This document shows positions 33,734 to 42,234 of a DNA stretch of 64,000 nt, in pieces. Within the stretch, counting starts at the first letter, position 1, and every line of letters begins with the position of its first letter. The DNA is from an uncultured Bacteroides sp. (lineage in GTDB: Bacteria; Bacteroidota; Bacteroidia; Bacteroidales; Bacteroidaceae). Both the position numbers and the translations under genes were made by a program. The DNA is taken from positions 1 to 64,000 of the forward strand of contig NZ_URFY01000011.1 in NCBI RefSeq assembly GCF_900547205.1, given 5' to 3'. Below the pieces are notes generated by a model, which saw only the letters and a program-made list of their open reading frames with translations, was not told the DNA's origin and ran no database searches.

Positions 33734-34876
33734 ATGAAGAAGAGTCTTATTGCATTGGCATTCGGTACGTTGGGACTGGGCATTGCCGAATTTGTGATGA
33801 TGGGAATCTTGCCCGATGTGGCAAAAGATTTAGGTATCAGCATCCCTGCCGCAGGGCATTTCATCTCTGCTTACGCATTGGGCGTCTGCGTCGGTGCTCC
33901 CGTGCTGACACTAGCCCGCAAATATCCGCTGAAACATATCCTACTTGTACTGGTCACGCTGATTATGATAGGTAACATCTGTGCCGCATTGTCGCCCAAC
34001 TACTGGATGCTGCTTGCCGCCCGCTTTATCTCCGGGCTTCCCCACGGGGCGTACTTCGGAGTAGGTTCCATCGTTGCCGAAAGGCTAGCCGATAAGGGCA
34101 AAGGCTCGGAAGCCGTCTCAATCATGATTGCCGGAATGACTATTGCCAACCTCTTCGGCGTTCCGCTCGGCACTTCCCTGAGCACGATGCTTTCCTGGCG
34201 CGCCACTTTCCTGTTGGTAGGCATTTGGGGAATCGTAATTATGTATTACATCTGGCGCTGGGTTCCTCACGTAGAAGGATTGAAAGATACCGGCTTCAAA
34301 GGGCAATTCCGCTTCCTGAAAACTCCTGCCCCGTGGCTGATTCTGGGTGCTACGGCACTGGGCAATGGTGGTGTTTTCTGCTGGTACAGCTACGTCAACC
34401 CCATGCTGACGAACGTTTCCGGCTTCTCGGCAGAAAGTATTACTCCGCTCATGATTCTTGCCGGCTTCGGCATGGTGATGGGAAACCTGATTAGCGGGAA
34501 GCTTTCCGACCGCTTTACCCCCGGCAAAGTGGGAACTGCCGCACAAGCGCTTATCTGTCTCATGTTGCTGCTTCTATTCTTCCTTTCGCCCTACAAATGG
34601 GCGGCTGCGCTGTTGATGTGCCTTTGCACGGCAGGTCTGTTCGCTGTCTCCAGTCCGGAGCAGGTATTGATTATCCGCGTGGCAAAAGGCGGGGAGATGC
34701 TCGGTGCCGCTTCCGTGCAGGTTGCCTTCAATCTGGGGAATGCCATCGGGGCTTATGCGGGAGGACTGGCTATCAGCAGTGGATACCGCTATCCTGCGCT
34801 TGCAGGTGTGCCGTTTGCGCTGATAGGGTTCACGTTGTTCTTGATATTTTATAAGAAGTATCAGGCGAGATACTAA
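33734..34876 (+). CDS. MFS efflux transporter (AraJ/drug-efflux type)
   Basis: The 380-residue protein has about 12 hydrophobic helices and begins with MKKSLIALAFGTLGLGIAEF, typical of the DHA1/AraJ branch. The block AARFISGLPHGAYFGVGSIV marks helices 4-5. Members export sugars or drugs across the inner membrane; the substrate is unknown. The start at 33734 was chosen over the upstream in-frame ATG because a TACCTTTG -7 box at about 33671 overlaps the earlier start. It is followed by a separate TPR lipoprotein gene 111 bases away. Confidence 0.9.
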   Translation: MKKSLIALAFGTLGLGIAEFVMMGILPDVAKDLGISIPAAGHFISAYALGVCVGAPVLTLARKYPLKHILLVLVTLIMIGNICAALSPNYWMLLAARFISGLPHGAYFGVGSIVAERLADKGKGSEAVSIMIAGMTIANLFGVPLGTSLSTMLSWRATFLLVGIWGIVIMYYIWRWVPHVEGLKDTGFKGQFRFLKTPAPWLILGATALGNGGVFCWYSYVNPMLTNVSGFSAESITPLMILAGFGMVMGNLISGKLSDRFTPGKVGTAAQALICLMLLLLFFLSPYKWAAALLMCLCTAGLFAVSSPEQVLIIRVAKGGEMLGAASVQVAFNLGNAIGAYAGGLAISSGYRYPALAGVPFALIGFTLFLIFYKKYQARY

Positions 34877-34987
34877 TGCGAAAAGTACACGGAATCTTTC
34901 TCTTTATTCTGCACTTTTTGTATTTTTGCGAAATAGTGGTTACACATGATTTGCAGACAATAATAAGAATAATCAAAATCAAAGGCT

Positions 34988-35623
34988 ATGAAAGCAATAG
35001 TATTAAGCAGCTTGCTTACTCTCTTGTTGATATGTTGTTCGTGTACGTCAAAGACAACCCCTCGCACTATAAAGAAGCTGAACGATTCCATTATCAATAC
35101 ATTTATAAAATTTCAGTTGAGGGATGATACATTATCGCTAGTCCATATTTTACCACTTTGTGATAGTATTATAAAGATAGATTCAGAGAACTATAGTTTC
35201 AACAACATCTTAACAAAATGTCAGATATTACGTGCGCTTGGCCGGAGTGAGGAAGCACTTGTAGAAGGGTGCAAGGCATATGATATGTTACCTCCTGATA
35301 ACGTGAGGAGATTGATGTTCTATGGTTTCAAATATAAGTTATTAGGCGACTCAATAAGTTCAAATAAATTTTATTCTTCGGCATTGGCGGAATGCGAAAA
35401 GCAAATAGCAAATAACGTCCATTCATTTATCACAGAAAAAGCAATGGTTCTCATATATTTAGGTAGAATTAATGAAGCAAAGGAAACCTTGCAACAAGCA
35501 AATTTAGTTAATCCGGATGATGAGGTAATTAAGATGTTGCTGGAAGATATTGATTCGATATATGATAAGTGGCACAAGGCCAATACACTTAAAGTGTTTG
35601 TTGACTTATACAAGAGAGATTAG
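34988..35623 (+). CDS. TPR-containing lipoprotein, unrecognised
   Basis: The 211-residue protein has a lipoprotein signal (LLTLLLICCSC, lipobox cysteine near residue 19). The rest is helical with TPR-like repeats, for example ILRALGRSEEALVEGCKAY near residue 83 and MVLIYLGRINEAKETLQQAN near residue 155. A -7 box TATTTTTG lies at about 34920-34927. The gene is noticeably AT-rich compared with the MFS gene before it. It ends just before a 107-base repeat that recurs near 36.9 kb. No specific function can be named. Confidence 0.78.
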   Translation: MKAIVLSSLLTLLLICCSCTSKTTPRTIKKLNDSIINTFIKFQLRDDTLSLVHILPLCDSIIKIDSENYSFNNILTKCQILRALGRSEEALVEGCKAYDMLPPDNVRRLMFYGFKYKLLGDSISSNKFYSSALAECEKQIANNVHSFITEKAMVLIYLGRINEAKETLQQANLVNPDDEVIKMLLEDIDSIYDKWHKANTLKVFVDLYKRD

Positions 35624-35634
35624 TCATACGTTTT

Positions 35635-35741
35635 TTAGCGATTGATTTAAATATAATAGTGAAGCGAAAAGTTAGATGATTTTCTTTTTTCTTATCGAAA
35701 TGCTAATAATATGGCTATTTTGTTAACAAGCCATCTTTCAG
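35635..35741. repeat. direct repeat copy A
   Basis: Begins TTAGCGATTGATTTAAATAT, contains GCTAATAATATGGCTATTTT and ends CATCTTTCAG. It matches 36888-36992 in the same orientation; by eye about five of six positions agree. It starts 12 bases after the TPR lipoprotein stop. Confidence 0.85.
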
Positions 35742-36079
35742 AAAAGTGCTAATCAGCTTATGAATAGACAACCTCATGTATTAATATGCAGCTTATCTGT
35801 ATATCAATTCCGCAATATGGAAAGAATATGCAAGAGCAACTTTACCCGACATACAGAATATATGTATCCAACACGTCAGGCATACGTCTCCTTCGAGTCA
35901 GCAAGCCTTTTCCAATATCCAAGGGTGTTATATCCTGCAATAAAGCCATAATTTCCGATTATTAGAGTTGTAAGGATTCGTGTATCATTCTATTTATAAA
36001 CGAAATACAGATTTTCTTTCGCGAATTTTCATCCCTCCCTCCCATTGTGCGAGAAAACTTCATTCTAGGATGATTAAAA
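35742..36079. other. AT-rich spacer, no gene seen
   Basis: This stretch has only a 63-codon open frame (35760-35951) with no ribosome site, hydrophobic core or family character, so it is not called. No RNA gene or terminator was recognised. It lies between repeat copy A and the 3' end of the acetyltransferase. Confidence 0.6.
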
Positions 36080-36703
36080 TTACATTTTGTCAATTTGCTC
36101 AGAACATTTCCCAATGTGTTGCAAAGTCCTCACCACTTTGCAAGGATTTCCCACAGCCACACTATTTGCCGGTATCGACTTCGTCACCACACTACCTGCC
36201 CCAATCACGCAATTCTCTCCGATAGTAACGCCCGGCAACACGATTGCCCCACCGCCAATCCACACATAATTCCCTATAGTGATGGGCAACGATTTCGTCC
36301 TGAAAAACAAATCACCCGACTGCTCATCCCAATCCTCTACAAACCTTTCACTTGCTTCCACCGGATGAGTCGCCGTATAAAGCTGCACATTCGGAGCTAT
36401 CAACACATTACTACCTATCCTTATGATATTATCATCCAGAAATGTACAATTGATATTGATAACCACTTTATCACCCAGAAAGATATGCTTCCCGCATTCG
36501 CAATGAAAGTTCATACCGACACTCACATGCTTTCCGACACTGCCGAATAGATCTTGCAGAATATTCGCTCTTTCTTCTTCGGATGAACCATCCGAGTTCA
36601 GTTGCCGGAGCAACTTCTTAGACTGTATCATCATTCCCAACACCTCATTATCCAGATGATTGCAATATTCACCGGATAGAAATCTTTGATAGTTTGTTTT
36701 CAT
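36080..36703 (-). CDS. maltose/galactoside O-acetyltransferase family protein
   Basis: The 207-residue enzyme has an N-terminal Mac domain (YQRFLSGEYCNHLDNEVLGM, residues 5-24) and a left-handed beta-helix of hexapeptide repeats from about residue 60. The helix ends with the signature WIGGGAIVLPGVTIG, CVIGAGSVVTKSIP and AVGNPCKVVR. Such enzymes (Maa, LacA, NodL) transfer acetyl from acetyl-CoA to sugars. The acceptor is unknown. The gene lies between two copies of a 107-base repeat in an AT-rich patch, so it may have been inserted or duplicated there. Confidence 0.92.
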   Translation of the reverse strand: MKTNYQRFLSGEYCNHLDNEVLGMMIQSKKLLRQLNSDGSSEEERANILQDLFGSVGKHVSVGMNFHCECGKHIFLGDKVVININCTFLDDNIIRIGSNVLIAPNVQLYTATHPVEASERFVEDWDEQSGDLFFRTKSLPITIGNYVWIGGGAIVLPGVTIGENCVIGAGSVVTKSIPANSVAVGNPCKVVRTLQHIGKCSEQIDKM

Positions 36704-36809
36704 ATACAGAATATTAAAGTGTATCTTAAAGTCATAAAGATATGAATTTAATTTTCACTTTCCCATTCTTTCATTACTCCTTTGCCATGGTTCGTTAAAT
36801 TAATCATAT

Positions 36810-36872
36810 AAGTTTCGTAAGTCATACATATGTCTGGCCAATTCGCTTGATTTCCTCCTGCCGGGAAGGAGG
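36810..36872. repeat. second, degenerate copy of the 13018-13140 element
   Basis: AAGTTTCGTAAGT followed by CATACATATGTCTGGCC and a TTTCCTCCTGCCGGGAAGGA hairpin aligns with the left half of the 13018 element in the same order. The right inverted end is not clear; CGAAACG near 36918 may be its remnant, inside the neighbouring direct repeat. Confidence 0.55.
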
Positions 36873-36887
36873 GGTGGTACAAATATG

Positions 36888-36992
36888 TTAGCGATTGATT
36901 TGAATATAATAGTGAATCGAAACGTTTTATAATTTTCTTTTCTCATCGTATTGCTAATGATATGGCTATTTTGCTGACAAGACATTTTTCAG
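36888..36992. repeat. direct repeat copy B
   Basis: Begins TTAGCGATTGATTTGAATAT, contains GCTAATGATATGGCTATTTT and ends CATTTTTCAG. Same orientation as copy A at 35635-35741. It lies 66 bases before the 3' end of the unrecognised membrane protein gene at 37059. Confidence 0.85.
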
Positions 36993-37058
36993 CTATTGTA
37001 TCTCTAACAGATATGCTGCAACTAATTGTAGTTGCTACTGATTTACATCAACTCTATA

Positions 37059-38969
37059 TTATATATCATTAGTCGTAAACAAGACATAAGTGTCGCTATA
37101 TATTTTATTCTTTTCCCATTCTTCTATAGAGCCTGCTCCCGCAGGTCTGATAAAAAAATACTGGAGATAACAAAACTCCTGTCCGGGCATCACATCTCTC
37201 ATCAGATGATGTAGTTTATACAAAAGCTCTCCTTCTGTCAGTGTAGCGCCATTATCAGCTTCCACATCGTATGTTTCCACATATCCGGTTCGCGGATTAA
37301 AGTAGGATAGCACAAAACATGGCTGTTTCACTGCCACAGCGTTGGGATTCCAAGAGCGTCTTCCATACTTTGTCTGAAACTCCCTTACAGCCTTAACAAA
37401 AGCACGGTAGTCCTTATATTCAGTTTCTGTAAATTTCCAGACAATATCAGCAAGCAGAATTTCATCATTATCCAGAGACGAATAGAATGATAATTCGCAT
37501 TTCATTTCTTCACCCGCTGCCCATCCTTTATAAATCCATGCATTCACTGTATCTGGCTCTCCCAAACGTTTCATGTAAGGGGTCAGTTCATTTTGGAGTT
37601 TATATGTCCATTCGTCTATGCTAATACTCTTCCCATTGTCCGGACGAATCTCTATTTCAAAGTTTGTTGATTTCTCTTTCTCTCCACTGTCATATTGAAG
37701 GAGAATGCGTGGTGTATCATACATTTTATCATCATTATCTTCTTCCCCCCATTCAGCCTGAAAATGCTTCAGTTCTTTCTTGAACTGGTCGAACGTCTCG
37801 TATTTCTTATTCTTGAAATCCCAAATGAAACTGACATATTCTTGAAAAGGACTGTGATACTCTGAACGGCGGGAGTGAAATATTTTCTCTGTTACCCCAT
37901 TGAACTTCCCACAACAAATCAGTAGGTTTAACAACAAAAGAAGACCGATGAAAAGTATCCAATTCCAGTTGCGAAGCGTATATTTCGGCATATCGACCGC
38001 CAGTTTCGCAGCCGCATCATCGTAACGAATCGAGACATCGGCGGCAGATACTATCCGGTCGAAACTACACTTTCCTTCGTCCATCGCGACATTAATACTG
38101 TCTGCCGCAACGAAACAGAATCCATTATAACCGTATTGGGCAACATATTCTTTTCCTGCATTCCTTACAATCAATTGGTCAATATCAGTATAGAGCGAAG
38201 AAAGCATGAAATAGAGTATGAAACTTTGCATAAGAACAATACTCCCCCCTATAAAAATTATGTCTGATGGGCGGGTGAAAGAAGGGAATACTTTTTTCAA
38301 CATTAGCCAAGCAAAGATTACCCCTATGAGTAGAGAGAGTAGTACAAGTGCCGCAGTAGAACCTTCTCCTATATTATTGTGGATGTAATATATCCGAGGA
38401 GACGCATCAATCCAGCTCCTTGTGTGGGCACTGCCGTCTTCTCCCACATACGTACGCATAGTTGTATTGAATATCCACCTCTTCTTATCATAATTTCCGG
38501 TTTCCATAAGATTGCGCAAACTGTCTTGTTCGCGCAATTCTGCTTGTAGTCGTTTTTCTCGTAGTTGACGTTCGTCTCTTTCTGCTATCAGTTCATTGCG
38601 TCTCTTATCAATATAACGAAGAACCTCTTTCTTCATTCTCTCTGATGTGACGGCATCCAGATAGCTGTTGGATTTGAAATCTTCGGCATCAACATTCATT
38701 CCTTGAGTCTGTTGCAGCCAGAAGTCAAAGGTTGTTTTATCTCGTTTCGAGTCTTGGAAACAATCGTATGCGGCATAAATCAACATATCTTTCTTCTCAC
38801 GCAGTGTCATACTCGCACACTTATACTGTAAGTTACGTATTGCTAAAGTATCCCCTTTTTTTATCGAAACATATTTTTCGGGAATAAGAGTTGGATTCTT
38901 AGTTTGCGCCTGAACACATAAGGATAGAAAGCAACATAGTATCATGGGGAGTTCTTTATGTATTTTCAT
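37059..38969 (-). CDS. unrecognised three-helix membrane protein, paralogue of 42235-44208
   Basis: The 636-residue protein has a signal peptide (ILCCFLSLCVQAQ) and a helical N-terminal domain. A charged coiled coil follows at about residues 105-160 (RDERQLREKRLQAELREQDS), and three membrane helices lie near 206-228, 237-259 and 335-354. A roughly 270-residue C-terminal domain ends the protein. With the signal cleaved, the N-terminal domain and the loop before the last helix would face the periplasm and the C-terminus the cytoplasm. Shared blocks with 42235-44208 include VDAEDF/VDADDL, EQDSLRNLME/SQDSLRHLLE, RYDDAAAKLAVD/RYDSSLRKLAVD, FNGV and LTEGELLYKLHH/FTEGELLFKVHH. The N-terminus lacks clear ankyrin repeats. 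The start at 38969 gives the signal peptide. No known family or function is recognised. Confidence 0.8.
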   Translation of the reverse strand: MKIHKELPMILCCFLSLCVQAQTKNPTLIPEKYVSIKKGDTLAIRNLQYKCASMTLREKKDMLIYAAYDCFQDSKRDKTTFDFWLQQTQGMNVDAEDFKSNSYLDAVTSERMKKEVLRYIDKRRNELIAERDERQLREKRLQAELREQDSLRNLMETGNYDKKRWIFNTTMRTYVGEDGSAHTRSWIDASPRIYYIHNNIGEGSTAALVLLSLLIGVIFAWLMLKKVFPSFTRPSDIIFIGGSIVLMQSFILYFMLSSLYTDIDQLIVRNAGKEYVAQYGYNGFCFVAADSINVAMDEGKCSFDRIVSAADVSIRYDDAAAKLAVDMPKYTLRNWNWILFIGLLLLLNLLICCGKFNGVTEKIFHSRRSEYHSPFQEYVSFIWDFKNKKYETFDQFKKELKHFQAEWGEEDNDDKMYDTPRILLQYDSGEKEKSTNFEIEIRPDNGKSISIDEWTYKLQNELTPYMKRLGEPDTVNAWIYKGWAAGEEMKCELSFYSSLDNDEILLADIVWKFTETEYKDYRAFVKAVREFQTKYGRRSWNPNAVAVKQPCFVLSYFNPRTGYVETYDVEADNGATLTEGELLYKLHHLMRDVMPGQEFCYLQYFFIRPAGAGSIEEWEKNKIYSDTYVLFTTNDI

Positions 38970-39128
38970 ATCAATAATCAATAGAATATGCTTCAAAGTT
39001 ATTGATTTTCTAATTACTTGTATCAACTTTCAAAACAAATATTTAACAATCTGTTTAAAACCTATCTCTTAAACCTCTTATTCACAATTCTCTTTCCCCG
39101 TTTTTCCTAATCTTTCAAATTTTCTCTT

Positions 39129-39136
39129 TATCTTTG
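39129..39136 (+). promoter_or_regulatory. -7 element upstream of ychF
   Basis: TATCTTTG fits the Bacteroides -7 box. No TTG lies at the right distance. It would give a leader of about 110 bases before ychF; the spacer 38970-39252 shows no other feature. Confidence 0.4.
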
Positions 39137-39252
39137 CCACCTAAAATGAACAATCGGCTATCATACATACTCTTTTATTATCCGGAGAATGTCGCCAACA
39201 GGTTGTTCATTGAACTATAACCTATTGAAACTAAAAGAAATAATAGATTAAT

Positions 39253-40356
39253 ATGGCATTGCAATGTGGTATTGTCGGACTGCCGAACGTGGGCAAGTCG
39301 ACACTTTTCAACTGTCTGTCGAACGCAAAGGCGCAAGCGGCAAACTTCCCTTTCTGTACAATCGAACCCAATGTAGGTGTAATCACCGTTCCCGATGAAC
39401 GATTGAATGCGCTTGCCGAACTGGTTCATCCCCAACGAATTGTTCCTACAACCGTAGAAATAGTAGATATCGCCGGACTCGTGAAAGGCGCCAGCAAAGG
39501 TGAAGGCCTGGGAAACAAATTCCTCGCCAATATCCGTGAGACGGATGCGATTATCCACGTACTCCGCTGCTTCGACGACGACAACGTGACGCACGTAGAC
39601 GGAAGCGTGAACCCTGTGCGCGACAAAGAAATCATCGACTACGAGCTCCAGTTGAAAGACTTGGAAACCATCGAAAGCCGCATCCAGAAAGTACAAAAGC
39701 AAGCACAAACAGGTGGTGACAAGACCGCCAAACAGGCTTACGATGTACTGATAAGATACAAAGAAGCACTCGAACAAGGCAAATCTGCCCGTACCGTGAC
39801 TTTTGAAACGAAAGACGAACAGAAGATTGCCCGCGAAATGTTTCTGCTGACCAGCAAACCGGTGATGTACGTATGCAACGTGGACGAGGCCAGCGCCGTG
39901 AACGGCAATAAATACGTAGACATGGTGCGCGAAGCGGTGAAAGACGAAGATGCTCAAATCCTCGTTGTGGCTGCCAAAACGGAAGCCGACATCGCCGAAC
40001 TGGAAACGTACGAAGACCGTCAGATGTTCCTAGCCGAAGTAGGGCTGGAAGAGTCGGGTGTGGCTCGTCTTATCAAATCCGCCTATAAACTTCTGAACCT
40101 CGAGACTTACTTCACCGCCGGCGTACAGGAAGTGCGCGCCTGGACTTACGAGAAAGGCTGGAAAGCTCCGCAATGTGCCGGAGTGATTCACACCGATTTT
40201 GAGAAAGGATTTATCCGTGCGGAAGTAATCAAATACAATGATTACATCCAATATGGCTCGGAAGCAGCCGTGAAGGAAGCCGGAAAAATGGGCGTAGAAG
40301 GAAAAGAATACGTCGTGCAGGACGGAGACATCATGCACTTCCGTTTCAATGTATAA
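39253..40356 (+). CDS. ychF: YchF/OBG-like ATPase
   Basis: The 367-residue P-loop protein has the G1 motif GLPNVGKSTLF near residue 8. DIAGLVKGASKGEGLGNKFL (G3 and following) lies near residue 73, and NVDEAS is in the G4 position. The G4 sequence, where NKxD would be in true GTPases, explains the family's ATP preference. The C-terminal TGS-like domain includes AWTYEKGWKAPQCAGVIHTD. YchF binds ribosomes and 26S-proteasome-like complexes in various systems and affects stress responses; its exact job is unsettled. panE starts 13 bases later. Confidence 0.97.
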   Translation: MALQCGIVGLPNVGKSTLFNCLSNAKAQAANFPFCTIEPNVGVITVPDERLNALAELVHPQRIVPTTVEIVDIAGLVKGASKGEGLGNKFLANIRETDAIIHVLRCFDDDNVTHVDGSVNPVRDKEIIDYELQLKDLETIESRIQKVQKQAQTGGDKTAKQAYDVLIRYKEALEQGKSARTVTFETKDEQKIAREMFLLTSKPVMYVCNVDEASAVNGNKYVDMVREAVKDEDAQILVVAAKTEADIAELETYEDRQMFLAEVGLEESGVARLIKSAYKLLNLETYFTAGVQEVRAWTYEKGWKAPQCAGVIHTDFEKGFIRAEVIKYNDYIQYGSEAAVKEAGKMGVEGKEYVVQDGDIMHFRFNV

Positions 40357-40369
40357 AAACTCTTGAATT

Positions 40370-41281
40370 ATGAAGTATCTCATTGCAGGAACCGGAGGAG
40401 TGGGCGGCAGTATAGCAGGATTTCTGTCGCTTGCCGGAAAAGATGTGACTTGTATTGCCCGTGGAGCCCATTTGCAGGCGATACGGGAGAATGGTCTGAA
40501 ACTAAAATCAGACTTGAAAGGAGAACAGACGATTGCCATTCCGGCAACGACGGCGGAGGAATTTAACGGAAAAGTAGACGTTATCTTCGTTTGCGTGAAG
40601 GGATACTCCGTAGATTCAATTACGGAACTTATCAAACGGGCATCACACGAAAATACGGTTGTGATTCCTATTCTGAACGTTTATGGAACAGGCCCCCGCA
40701 TTCAACGACTGGTTCCGGGCGTCACGGTGCTGGATGGTTGCATCTACATTGTAGGCTTCGTTTCCGGTACGGGAGAGATTACTCAGATGGGAAAGATTTT
40801 CCGATTGGTATATGGTGCTCACAAAGGGACGAAAGTGGCACCGGATATGCTGGAAGCCATTCAGAAAGACCTTCTGGATAGCGGTATCAAAACGGAAATC
40901 TCACCGGATATCAATCGGGATACATTCATCAAATGGTCGTTCATCTCGGCAATGGCTCTCACGGGTGCGTATTATGACGTTCCGATGGGCGAAGTGCAAA
41001 AGCCGGGAAAGGTGCGCGACACATTCATCGGTCTTTCTACGGAAAGCGCCGAACTGGGACGCAAGCTGGGCGTGGAATTTCCGGAAGACCCTGTGAGCTA
41101 TAATCTCAAAGTGATTGATAAACTCGACCCCGAAAGCACGGCTTCCTTGCAGAAAGACCTTGCCAAAGGACATGATTCGGAAATGCAAGGATTGCTATTC
41201 GATATGATTGCCGCAGCAGAAGATCAGGGAATTGATATTCCTACGTATCGGATGGTTGCAGAAAAGTTTAAATCAAAATGA
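40370..41281 (+). CDS. panE: ketopantoate reductase family protein (PanE/ApbA)
   Basis: The 303-residue NADPH-binding enzyme starts with the Rossmann motif AGTGGVGGSIAGFLSLAG. It has the central block IKWSFISAMALTGAYYDVP carrying the conserved lysine and asparagine region, and the C-terminal helical domain ending TYRMVAEKFKSK. PanE reduces 2-dehydropantoate to pantoate for pantothenate/CoA synthesis. It lies between ychF and lgt with short gaps (13 and 35 bases), so the three are probably co-transcribed. Some paralogues act on other 2-keto acids, so the exact substrate is less sure than the fold. Confidence 0.87.
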   Translation: MKYLIAGTGGVGGSIAGFLSLAGKDVTCIARGAHLQAIRENGLKLKSDLKGEQTIAIPATTAEEFNGKVDVIFVCVKGYSVDSITELIKRASHENTVVIPILNVYGTGPRIQRLVPGVTVLDGCIYIVGFVSGTGEITQMGKIFRLVYGAHKGTKVAPDMLEAIQKDLLDSGIKTEISPDINRDTFIKWSFISAMALTGAYYDVPMGEVQKPGKVRDTFIGLSTESAELGRKLGVEFPEDPVSYNLKVIDKLDPESTASLQKDLAKGHDSEMQGLLFDMIAAAEDQGIDIPTYRMVAEKFKSK

Positions 41282-41316
41282 TAAGAAAACTATTAATTAA
41301 ATAATTACCCAACTCT

Positions 41317-42156
41317 ATGTATTCACTCCTCTACATCAATTGGAATCCGAACCCCGAACTATTCAAGCTGTTTGGCATCTCTATCCGTTATTACGGATTA
41401 TTGTGGGCGGTAGGAATCTTTTTTGCCTACATGATTGTCCAGTACCAGTATCGTGATAAAAAGATAGACGAGAAGAAATTCGACCCTCTCTTTTTCTATT
41501 GCTTCTTCGGCATTCTGATTGGTGCGCGTCTGGGACACTGCCTGTGCTATGCTCCGGAACAGTACCTCACTAGTGGGAAAGGATTTGTAGAGATGCTTCT
41601 CCCTATCAAGTTCCTGCCCGCAGGGGGATGGAAGTTCACAGGCTACGAAGGACTCGCCAGCCACGGAGGTACACTCGGATTGATTATCTCTCTCTGGCTA
41701 TACTGCCGCAAAACGAAGCTTCATTATATGGAAGTGGTAGATATGATTGCTGTAGCCACTCCGATTACCGCCTGCTTCATCCGCCTTGCCAACCTGATGA
41801 ACTCTGAAATCATCGGCAAACCGACTGATGTACCTTGGGCGTTCGTTTTTGAACGTGTAGATATGCTTCCCCGCCACCCGGGACAGCTTTACGAAGCTAT
41901 CGCCTATCTCATTCTTTTCTTCATCATGATTTACCTGTACAAGAACTACAGCAAGAAACTGCACCGCGGCTTCTTCTTCGGCCTTTGCCTGACTTATATC
42001 TTCACCTTCCGCTTCTTTATCGAATTCTTGAAAGAGAACCAAGAAGCATTCGAAGACCAAATGATGTTCAATATGGGACAGTGGCTGAGCGTTCCGTTTA
42101 TCCTGATAGGTGTCTATTTCATGTTCTTCTATGACAGGAAGAAGAAAGTGAAATAA
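41317..42156 (+). CDS. lgt: prolipoprotein diacylglyceryl transferase
   Basis: The 279-residue inner-membrane enzyme attaches diacylglycerol to lipobox cysteines, the first step of lipoprotein maturation; the SusD proteins here are among its likely substrates. Conserved blocks are GARLGHCLCY (arginine), GLASHGGTLGLI near residue 111, RLANLMNSEIIGKPTDVPW near residue 155, and PRHPGQLYEA near residue 185. Seven hydrophobic helices are visible. A terminator follows at 42195-42232. Confidence 0.96.
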   Translation: MYSLLYINWNPNPELFKLFGISIRYYGLLWAVGIFFAYMIVQYQYRDKKIDEKKFDPLFFYCFFGILIGARLGHCLCYAPEQYLTSGKGFVEMLLPIKFLPAGGWKFTGYEGLASHGGTLGLIISLWLYCRKTKLHYMEVVDMIAVATPITACFIRLANLMNSEIIGKPTDVPWAFVFERVDMLPRHPGQLYEAIAYLILFFIMIYLYKNYSKKLHRGFFFGLCLTYIFTFRFFIEFLKENQEAFEDQMMFNMGQWLSVPFILIGVYFMFFYDRKKKVK

Positions 42157-42194
42157 AGTATGCTGAAATAGTTGAGCAATCACCATAAATATTG

Positions 42195-42232
42195 AAGCGG
42201 GAGAATACCAACATCGTACTCTCCCGCTTTTA
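42195..42232 (+). terminator. terminator after lgt
   Basis: AAGCGGGAG and CTCCCGCTT pair (with an ATAC/GTA extension) around a short loop, then TTTTATATT. It separates lgt from the convergent ankyrin-protein gene, which stops at 42235. Confidence 0.85.
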
Positions 42233-42234
42233 TA

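Noticed and set aside
35760..35951. 63-codon open frame in the repeat-rich spacer
   Set aside because: No ribosome site, no hydrophobic or family pattern, and it lies in AT-rich spacer DNA.
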